DNA from: Stephanodiscus triporus
Taxonomy: Eukaryota; Bacillariophyta; Thalassiosirophyceae; Thalassiosirales; Thalassiosiraceae
Length of the DNA: 13,754 nucleotides
Assembly (NCBI GenBank): GCA_036939755.1
Contig: JALLAZ010000578.1
Coordinates: 1-13,754, forward strand
Direction: 5' to 3'
The stretch's first letter is position 1; each line of letters opens with the position of its first letter. Below, one piece after another: positions 1 to 7,623 of the stretch. The notes below the pieces were generated by a model. The model saw nothing but the letters and a program-made list of their open reading frames with translations, made no database searches and was not told where the DNA came from. The position numbers and the translations under genes are program-made.

Positions 1-40
1 TGCTGGCGTACGCCAGCAAATTCTGCTGGCGGTACGCCAG
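1..40. repeat. Tandem pair of GC-rich palindromes
   Basis: Positions 1-18 (TGCTGGCGTACGCCAGCA) are a perfect 18-base palindrome. Positions 24-40 repeat the same word with one extra G in the centre (CTGGCG, GTA, CGCCAG), leaving 6-base arms. The two copies are 23 bases apart start to start, so this is a tandem repeat of a hairpin-forming unit. It may continue off the left edge. It lies about 95 bases upstream of the start codon of gene 1. It could be a transcription-factor site, the end of a longer repeat array, or a terminator-like structure of a gene to the left; nothing in the window decides. Confidence 0.75.
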
Positions 41-135
41 AAAATACCGGCACTCTTTTTTTTAACGCGGCGCCGCACTCGCGTGGCAGGGGTAATATCT
101 AGTAACACAAAACTCTCTTGTCAAATAATGACACC
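41..135 (+). promoter_or_regulatory. Leader and promoter-proximal region of the ARF-GEF gene
   Basis: This stretch contains a T-run (about 55-63), the 10-base palindrome GCGGCGCCGC (67-76), a G-run (89-92) and the word TCTAGTAACACAAAA (98-112), which recurs exactly at the right end of the window. An in-frame stop (TAA, 103-105) precedes the first in-frame ATG at 136, so the coding region does not extend upstream without a further exon. I see no clear TATA box. The transcription start cannot be placed from sequence alone. Confidence 0.4.
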
Positions 136-139
136 ATGA
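128..139 (+). promoter_or_regulatory. Three-codon upstream ORF overlapping the main start
   Basis: ATG at 128 reads Met-Thr-Pro-stop, and its TGA (137-139) overlaps the main ATG (136-138) in an ATGA arrangement. A scanning ribosome that starts at 128 would terminate exactly on the main start codon. Such overlaps can lower translation or permit reinitiation. It matters only if transcription begins upstream of 128, which is not shown. Confidence 0.45.
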
Positions 140-3100
140 TCATTAATATTGCGTCTTACCCCCCCAACAAACCCCGTTCATCCATCCATGATGCAGCACG
201 TCACATCAACGAGGAGGCACGATTAGTCTTGGCGTCCCTACGGGTAGGACCGCCATACATCGCATGCGGCGAATTGGCAATTGGTCTGCGCGAATTGCGT
301 GCGTTGATTCGTGGACGATTCTTGGATGCGAATGTCGTCGATTCCAATTTGGGAGCCTTGGATTCTGCTGCTGCGGCGGCGTATGCTTCACGCGACCAAG
401 AGGACGCTACGTCGGAGCAAAATTGCGTGCCAATAGTAGTACCGCCCACTCACGTTGCCGTCGACTCTGCTGAGGTACACAAAGATGGCAATAAAACAAT
501 CACTGCGGACAAAGCCTCCAAGGACAAATCATCTCCCCAGGAACAGCACCATCAAGCGATGCCTCCAGCCTCGCCCCCCACACCGCACTCCGTTCCCCCG
601 TCCTCGCCGAGTTATGATCCTACCTCATCGGTCCCTGCATTGTCTTTGCCATATCTCCCATCCCATATGCATCAAAATCAGCCTCCGCGGCCACTGCAGG
701 GAAGACAGCGGCGGTCACTCGATCCGGGTTCATACGCTGCACCATTCCTCGCCGTGATTGTCGATCCACGCGCTGCTGGTCCACACACGCTCGTGGCATT
801 GCGCGCATTGCATAGACTGCTGGAGCGGGGGAGTATTGTGCAGCTTACACGCTGCGGCAATAATGTTGGTGGTTATGGTGATCATCATAGAGGTGTTGAT
901 GGAGCTGAGGGCCAGGTCGGCAGTCAAGAGCAGACGAATTCTCTAGCACATGTTTACGAAACATCATTGGAACCGATAGCTCGCGGCGTACTCGCATGTC
1001 GATTCGAACAGACTGACGCTGGTGCCGACGAGGCTGTTGAAATGGCAATCGCAGATTTGTTAAAGTTGTTGGTTGAATTAGATGCTGCGGGCGCAGGTGC
1101 TGCCGAGAATGCGTTATTGAGACGAGTTCCTTTGACCGTGATGGAAGGACAAACTCAACAGCTGCAACCGGACAATGGGAAGTTGAAAATCAGTGTCCAA
1201 CGCCTGCCGTCGTCTGTAATTATGGAGGCCTTTCAAGTAGTCTTCGTCACGCGGCACACCTTCGTCCGCGATGGCGGCGGTCATCATTCTCCTGCTCTCA
1301 GTTTCCACTTCGAACAGGTCCTAATGAGAATCACACAAGTCGTCTTTGGTGGGGAGGATGCCCAGAGCACATTAAAGAATAGCATGACCAATAGTTTGAG
1401 CAGTAGGATATCAAGCGGGCATTTAAGTGGAGCTCGAAAAATCTTGAAGTTCTTGATTGATTCACTATCTTCGCGCAACACTAATTCCAGTGGTGATGGT
1501 GGCGATAAGTGGAATAGTAGCATGATGGTGGATGATGGCGTGGGTGATAACGGTAGGACGTTGTGTCTGAGGTTGATTCAATGCTGCCTCATAACAGGTT
1601 GGGGCTCAAAGGCTGCTGTCTCCCCTGAGGTCATCGATCCCAGCTATCTTTCTGCACAGCAGTCATCCATCACTTTGGAGGAGGATAAAGTACTACTTCG
1701 TCTTATTGAAGACGACCTCTGTCTTGCGCTGTTGAGAGCAGGTCAGGCACCATTGGCCCAACATGATTTAATCCCTTCCTCAAACACATCATCGTCATCG
1801 TCCTCTGGAGCTGACGTCCTTGGCGATGGTCAATCTACCATCTCTCTCGAGTTGCTTTCCCAAGTGTGTGCCACTTTTTCTCATATGTGGAGCCTAACGA
1901 AATTGCGTCCCTTCTTGACTTTGCAGTTCGAGAGTGTTTTCAGTGGATTTTACCAACGTGCGTTATCGCTGTTGCGACGCCGGCCATTGCCGGCAGATGG
2001 GATAGAATATCAGGCCAATATGATTTTCGATATGGAGGTGGAGGTGATTTTGGAAAGTTTGGTCGATGTATTGTGCTTGAGCAGCAGAAATGCTGGTGGC
2101 ACGGCTGGCAAATCGATGAGCACGATTGATGAACTTTTTGGGACGTACGATTGCTCCATGACAGAGTCGGACGTGGCTTCTGGTTTGCTTGCTGAGCTCT
2201 GCCGATGTTGCGGTGGCTTGGTGGATGAAGACGGTGAACCCTATTTGTCATCCACGTCGAGCAGGGCTGGTACAACGAGTGCTCCCACTCCTCGTTCCAA
2301 TGACTCCGAATCCAAGACCATAAGTCCCATGCTTATTGCAAGGCATCGAGCTGTGCCAGACCATTTGAAAGAACTTTGCTTTGAGGGTAAGTTGAATGAT
2401 TGCTATTCATTCTTACTTTCGGGAGCTATCTCTTACCAAATCGATTCATTTGTAGCTTTAATCGGTTGCGTAAGATCTTTCTTTAATTCTGCGGAATCTT
2501 TCGTGGGTGAGACTTTCAGACCAATTGAGGCGGCATCATCTCTGCGCAAGACCAAGAATAAAAAGCGCATCCTCCACCACGCTGCACGGCTATTCAACGA
2601 AAAGCCCAAGATGGGTCTAAAATACCTGGTAGAGAATGGAATGCTCACCAATCCACCCGATCCCCAAAGCGTTGCCAAGTTTTTGCGTAATGGTCTTGTA
2701 GTTGGGTTGAGCAAGTCCGCCGTTGGTCAGTACTTAGGTGAGGTTGGAAAGTCTGCAAAAGATACTGATGCGGATACCCCCGTTTGGGACCAAGATTGGT
2801 TCCACAAGGAACTCCTGACTGCGTTCTGCTCATCCTTTGGCTTTGAGAATCAAACGGTGCTGGATGGTCTACGCATGTTCCTCTCCACATTTCGTCTACC
2901 TGGTGAAGCGCAAATGATTGATCGTATTTTACAGGCGTTTGCCGAGAGTATTGCCTGTCAATGTGAGGAATCCACGAGAGGTTCGCTGAAACTATTCTCG
3001 GCAGATGAAAAGCGTGCGAGTGATACAGGTAAGTACACGTGGTGTGCTGTTATACACTGTTCAGACTAGAATCGCCATGCTTGATTTCGTTTTATTTTCA

Positions 3101-6100
3101 TTTGCTATATTTTCTGACATAACAACATCTCCCACCCAATAAATTTGTGTCCGATGACACTGTCCCTCTCCTAGCATACTTACTTTCGTTTAGCATTATC
3201 ATCTTGAATACAGACCTTCACAACGAGAACATCAAAGCTAACCGCAGAATGAAGCTCGCCGACTTCATTAGGAACAATAAAAATTATGGCAAAGACATCA
3301 GCGATGGAGATCTGCCCGAAGAGTATTTAGAAGGCATTTACAGGTGTGTTAGATAATTTTATTCTTGTATTGATGATTTGGCACTGTTGCTGTTCATTAT
3401 TGACAACTGACCTTTTCATGTCCTCAGAAATATAAAAGAGGCACAAATCAGGACTTTGGGAGAAGGTGCTGATGGATCCATGACTGTCGAGCGATGGAAA
3501 GATGTCATGCGAAGCGCAGCATCTTTCCGGTCGCACGTAGAAACGATACGAGCTGAATCAGATGCCAAGGATCAAAAAGAACTCCTCCTAGAATGCGTGT
3601 GGAGACCGATTCTTTCGGCCGTTTCGGGACTATGGGGCATAGCTCCGATGGGACACTACCACACAGATATCTTCACTGTCCCCTATCAAAATGGATCCGT
3701 TTCTGGGGCACGTCTTGGGATTGACTTGGCATATGAAATGTTTTCCGGGGCTTTCAGGTTAAGACGCCCGGATGTTTTCCAAGAGATGTTTACACACCTT
3801 TGTTACATGACAGGTTTGCTTGGTGAATACAACAGATCCGTGGAGGAGAGATCGGATGATTTTATCAAAACAATTGAGCGTCAAAGTGCGTTTACTCTCG
3901 CCATCAATATCACCGAGGAGTATGGGGATCTCATTGGATTGGATGGGTGGAAGTGTGTTTGGGCAATGTTATTTGAGTTGAGAGACCTTAAGTTGTTAAG
4001 CGGAAGAGGACAGCTCTTAAAAGAGAGTGATCCTGACATGTTGTCCCCCAAGGCCCGTCTCGATTTTTGTAGGAGAATGGCAAACTTGGATTCATTCGAT
4101 GAAGTTGAAGGTCCACCCCGAAAGATGAGTTTGATGAATTTTGTTTTTGGGTCGAGTGGGTCGATAGATGGAGGAGGAAAGATTGCTCTTTCACAAGGAG
4201 GATGCACTCGATCCACGTACAGAAAAGAAGATGATCTAATTTGGGATGATTTGGCATCGAGCGATGAGGAAAATGAAAGGAGCCCAGAGTATTTGTCGTT
4301 TCCTTCTGAAAGTCCGAGGAGACTCTTGTCTATCGGCGCATCGTTCGAACGTCAGTTAATGTATGAGAGTTCGTTGGACAATGAAATCGTTGGAGTGACA
4401 GGTTTGGAAAGGATAGACGTCTCCCTCACTAATCCGAACTCCACGAGAGCGCGAGTTAGACAACGCTTGTCTCAATTGATAAATTTCGACGGGCTGATTG
4501 CAGAGAGTCGGTATTTGAGCGAGGAAGGTCTGAGTGATGAGCTTAATTCTCTTGTTGAAATAATTTGTGATTCGTCTAAAATGGCGAGCAGCAGCACGTA
4601 TGGCACAGAAAACAACGGAGCTATTCTAGGGTTGCCTCTGAGTCCGGCCTCAGAGGCATTTGCTGAAATTCTTCTCTGTGAGATTGCACTGAAGAATCGT
4701 GACCGTTTTGCTTTAATTTGGGATACAATTCTTCGTGCACATTACAACTCCCGGCTGACTTACAGACATAGCAGGGGTAGGGAACGTGGTGATGAGGATC
4801 ACCAGCCAGAGACTATCAAGCTCACCTCAGGTATTGAAAAGTGTGTCACTGGCATTCTGCGATTGTGTGTGCGAACAAGCAACCGCAATATGATTTCCAA
4901 TGAAGTTTTGTCGACATTGAAATTACTGCATCCCCCGTTGGGACTCCTGTGGTCGCCTTTAGAGTTGAATCTTGACAAACACTTAGCAGAAGGATTATGG
5001 CGTGTCGTCCAGAATGTTGATGGTTTAGCTCAGGTTAATGATGAAGCTTGGAGCGGTATTCTGGGACTTGCCGAGTGGTGCGCTACGCGTGGGGGTCTGC
5101 GCTCGAATGATCACATTCAAAATGTGGGGAGCCTTGCGGAAGATGACCCGTCTCTACAGACCTTTAGGTCTCTTCACCTTATTCTGCATGCTGTTGAGCT
5201 GAAGAATGCTTTGAGAGTTGAAAGGTGGCCTCAAATTGTTAGATCCGTTCGATGTTTAGTTGAGGCGGGGGAACGGGGTCAGTGTCCAAAACTCAGGTGA
5301 GTAATAATGAATTTTTTCATCGATCATAATGGTTTTTCGTGCACTAACCCATCGTCACTGCCACTGCTCCTTAGTATTGCTGGTCTTGACTTGTTGCAGG
5401 TTCTTCATACTCGAATGGATTCTATAGCAGCCAAAGATAGCGAATCTCAACATTTATTGAATTGTTGGTTGCCAATCTTAGAGGCCATCAGCGAGCCTGC
5501 TGAGAAAAGCAGGAACGGGGTACGGATTAATCAATGCCTTTTACTTCTGTGTTTGTGTTTAATTTGCATTAGCACTCAGATGTTGTTGCTCCCCCCTCTG
5601 TTAGAGTGTCAGGCAGCAAGCAATATCTTTGTTGACCGACACCTTGCTCGACAAAAATAGCAGTAGTATTCCGGTGGAAGGGGGTTTATGCGGTATTATG
5701 AATGATATATGTATACCTCTTGCAGGCAAACGCATCACCGACTTATTGCGCATTCCTCGTGAAGTGGAGAGTGATCTTGAAGAGACATTTATTGAAGTAG
5801 AGCTGTGCATCTCTCTTTTGTTCAAGCCTTTTTTGCATCACCTCAAAGCACTTGTTTCTGTAAAGCAAGAATTCTTTGGAATTTGGATATCCATGCTGGG
5901 GATTATGAAGCAGCTTTTAGGGGATGAAATTGCGCACAATAAATCTGACAATAAAGCTGTGAGGGGTGATGTAGTCTCTCGAGCAAAACTGTTCAGCACA
6001 ACAAAAGAACTTGCATCTGAACATCTCCGCAATGCTGTGATGGTTCTTGCGGCAATGGGTGTTTTAAATACAGATGGTCACTCCAAATCTGATTCAGAAG

Positions 6101-6189
6101 AGATCAGCTCAGTCACTTGGGCTGCAATTGGGAGCATTGGCTACTGTAAGCCTGTGGTCGATGAATGGAGAAATTCTGCTTGCCAGTAA
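136..6189 (+). CDS. GBF1: GBF1/GNOM-type ARF guanine-nucleotide exchange factor (Sec7 domain), six exons
   Basis: Spliced exons: 136-2386, 2456-3028, 3175-3343, 3428-5296, 5375-5519, 5605-6189; every junction keeps phase and the sum is 1863 codons plus stop, close to human GBF1 (about 1859). The family activates ARF1-class GTPases at the early Golgi to recruit COPI. Visible: a DCB-like segment near residue 203 (APFLAVIV), preceded by a Pro/Ser/His-rich linker; a HUS-box-like YDC at 671-673; Sec7 from about 797 (FNEKPKMG), with the catalytic glutamate finger E901 in FRLPGEAQ and motif 2 LNTDLHN at 952-958. After Sec7 come GBF1-like HDS segments, including LDLLQVLHTR near 1625, CWLP, and VRQQAISLL across the exon 4/5 junction. 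Start: ATG 136 is the first in-frame ATG after an in-frame stop; an upstream TTG at 118 was rejected. A BIG/Sec7p-type GEF is less likely because of the HDS3-like C-terminus and length. Subfamily is inference; the Sec7 fold is near certain. Confidence 0.93.
2387..2455 (+). other. Intron 1 of ARF-GEF gene (69 nt, stop-free, in frame)
   Basis: The donor is G|GTAAGT and the acceptor TTTGTAG|CT, with a T-rich stretch before it; phase 1. The length is a multiple of three with no in-frame stop, so unspliced RNA reads through with 23 extra residues. Removal gives ELCFEALIGCVRSFF, which fits the conserved helix between HUS and Sec7 far better than the read-through. This supports a real intron. Confidence 0.8.
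3029..3174 (+). other. Intron 2 of ARF-GEF gene (146 nt)
   Basis: Donor ACAG|GTAAGT and acceptor CCTCTCCTAG|CA, phase 1. Joining restores SDTAYLLSFSIIILNTDLHN, the uninterrupted Sec7 motif 2. The read-through frame stops at 3067-3069. It divides the two catalytic motifs of Sec7 and is the longest intron in this gene. Confidence 0.92.
3344..3427 (+). other. Intron 3 of ARF-GEF gene (84 nt)
   Basis: Donor CAG|GTGTGT, acceptor CCTCAG|AA, phase 2. Splicing gives EGIYRNIKEAQIRTL across the end of Sec7. The unspliced frame hits TAA shortly after the donor. Confidence 0.9.
5297..5374 (+). other. Intron 4 of ARF-GEF gene (78 nt)
   Basis: Donor CTCAG|GTGAGT, acceptor CTCCTTAG|TA, phase 2. The next candidate acceptor (TTGCAG at 5394-5399) would give a frame that meets TAG within nine codons. 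The chosen site keeps the frame and yields SIAGLDLLQVLHTR, which matches the HDS3 region of GBF1. Confidence 0.87.
5520..5604 (+). other. Intron 5 of ARF-GEF gene (85 nt)
   Basis: Donor ACGGG|GTACGG is a weak match to consensus; acceptor CTCTGTTAG|AG is good; phase 0. Joining produces NGSVRQQAISLLTDTLL, the expected continuation after CWLP in GBF1 proteins. The protein fit, more than the donor, supports it. Confidence 0.8.
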
Positions 6190-6220
6190 AAATTACTCTC
6201 TAGTAACCGCAACCTTAAGT

Positions 6221-6344
6221 GTACATTTGATTTCAACTGACACCCCCATTTTGTTTGATCATGAAAAAAATGGACACTACAAGTACATATGATTTCAACT
6301 GACTCCCCCATTTTGTTTGATCATGAAAAAATTGAACACTACAA
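6221..6344. repeat. 62-bp tandem duplication downstream of ARF-GEF stop
   Basis: Copy 1 is 6221-6282 and copy 2 is 6283-6344, both starting GTACAT and ending CACTACAA. They are equal in length and differ at four positions by eye. It starts 32 bases after the gene 1 stop and probably lies in its 3' untranslated region. Shorter look-alikes occur at 6781-6791 (CCCATTTTGTT) and 7201-7217 (ATGATTTCAGTTGATTC), so the unit may derive from a dispersed repeat. Confidence 0.9.
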
Positions 6345-7172
6345 GTTGAGTAATGGTGGCACCGGGAGAACATGGAAGAGTTTGTGGGTGGTTATGGTTG
6401 TTGACTGTATTCGATCGTAAAAATGGAAGTCACAACACTGTATCTGAGGATTCTACTCAACTCTATCAGAGGCGAGGTGTGATGATATGTGATGTTTTGT
6501 AAAAAATTACCAGAACGTACCTGTTGAGTGCATCAAATTAAACAGTTCCCACACTAAACTAATTGACCCATTTAAAATGCTATTTTGATTTTGAGCTAAT
6601 TTAGCAAATGCCAGAGCATGCATATGGGACATTTCAAGTATGAAAAATGTTCCAATGCATTGTTGGTGAAAGATGTATGTGAACAAGTTTTGGGTCACCA
6701 TGATTCCATCATCTTTTACTTTAAGTAGTCCATTGGGGCTACTACAGGCAGGAGTGAAAACCTGCTGGCTGACAAAATTCCCCATTTTGTTAGCACCTTG
6801 CTCTATGTGATATGGAGTAAATTGAATGATGTGGTATGCAAATTTAATGCATGGAAATTGTTCTGATGCATGCATATGCATCGACAGCTTGGGTTGCATT
6901 TCTGTTCAGAACTCTGATCTTGTGGGGATCCAGACTGGAACCAGATTCTTCGGAATTTTGCAGAGCACGGCACATCAAATCAGAATTTCTCTTAATGTTC
7001 GTTATTTCAAATGAAGAGGACAAAAAGAATCACTTAGGCGGGATTCAGCTTTTTGTATTCTGGTTCATATGTGTGCAAGAACTGGTAACAAGAACCATAA
7101 CCATACCACCGACATACAAAAATAAAATGGCCATGGGCAGTTGTCAGTTGCTTCCTTTTCCCATGAGTACCA

Positions 7173-7178
7173 TATAAA
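7173..7178 (+). promoter_or_regulatory. Possible TATA box of the channel gene
   Basis: TATAAA stands in CATATAAAAC, about 450 bases upstream of the chosen ATG at 7624. It would imply a long leader of about 400 bases that contains the low-complexity tract and several short ORFs. The word is common in AT-rich DNA, so this is weak. Confidence 0.2.
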
Positions 7179-7300
7179 ACCACCTCTCGAGTCTCAAAGT
7201 ATGATTTCAGTTGATTCCTTGCCCACAGCCACAGCTCAGACTCAGACAGTCTATGGAGTACTAAACTCTAAATCACTTGTAGAGTAGGCATCGGCAACTG

Positions 7301-7398
7301 CAACTCAATGGCAGCAGCGTGCAATGGCAATGGTGACTGCGCCTGCAATGATGGTGGCAGTGGCAGTGGGTGACAGCGATGGCACTGGCGGATGATGG
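7301..7398. repeat. Low-complexity GGCARTG-rich tract
   Basis: Imperfect repeats of GGCAATG, GGCAGTG and GATGG units form a cryptic minisatellite. It gives short open frames in several registers, including ATGs at 7308, 7324 and 7379. It sits in the presumed 5' leader or promoter of the channel gene. Confidence 0.6.
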
Positions 7399-7501
7399 CC
7401 ACATGCTGAAGGAAGATATGAAAAAGCTAGCTGGCTTCCAGAACATTCTCTTCTCTTGGGAACGTACATCCGACATGCTCAATCTTTACCTAGTAAACTG
7501 A
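7379..7501 (+). CDS. Possible small ORF (40 residues) upstream of the channel gene
   Basis: ATG at 7379 to TGA at 7499-7501 encodes 40 residues, with further in-frame ATGs at 7403 and 7418. The C-terminal part (for example KKLAGFQNILFSWERTSD) has a balanced, protein-like composition unlike the low-complexity DNA just before it. It is in a different frame from the downstream gene. It may be an upstream ORF, an exon of an alternative 5' end, or a gene fragment. I do not recognise a family. Confidence 0.25.
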   Translation: MALADDGHMLKEDMKKLAGFQNILFSWERTSDMLNLYLVN

Positions 7502-7623
7502 AGGGATTCGAGACCCCAGTGAATTCCCTACGTGATTGTACTACCCTAAGTGCTATTCCCGTGGACAAAAACTTGAGTGAAGCATTCGAACATCGTACCA
7601 CCGTGCCACTCCACCCCAACTTC

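Larger units (their letters stand above)
6190..7378. other. Intergenic region between ARF-GEF and channel genes
   Basis: This AT-rich stretch of about 1.2 kb carries the gene 1 3' flank, a 62-base tandem duplication, and an inverted repeat GATGCAT-GCAT-ATGCATC at 6865-6882. A 130-codon minus-strand ORF at 6507-6899 begins with ATG but matches no family I recognise and has no coding-like features beyond being open. No canonical AATAAA follows gene 1 closely. I see no tRNA, no transposase and no terminal inverted repeats of a complete element. Confidence 0.5.

Noticed and set aside
118..135. TTG start of the ARF-GEF frame at 118
   Set aside because: Nuclear eukaryotic genes rarely start at TTG; ATG 136 is the first in-frame ATG after an in-frame stop.
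2740..2811. Possible second hidden intron at GGTGAGG in the Sec7 insert
   Set aside because: No pyrimidine-rich acceptor follows, and the read-through sequence is an acceptable insertion in a loop of the Sec7 domain.
5307..5374. Coding extension upstream of exon 5 of the ARF-GEF gene
   Set aside because: Open by chance inside the 78-nt intron; the phase-correct acceptor is at 5373-5374 and the homology begins after it.
6507..6899. 130-residue minus-strand ORF in the intergenic region
   Set aside because: It is open and begins with ATG, but no motif or family is recognisable and composition is not distinctive; kept only as a note in the intergenic entry.
7273..7482. His/Cys-rich 69-residue minus-strand ORF
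   Set aside because: The His/Cys runs come from translating the GGCARTG low-complexity tract, not from a metal-binding protein.
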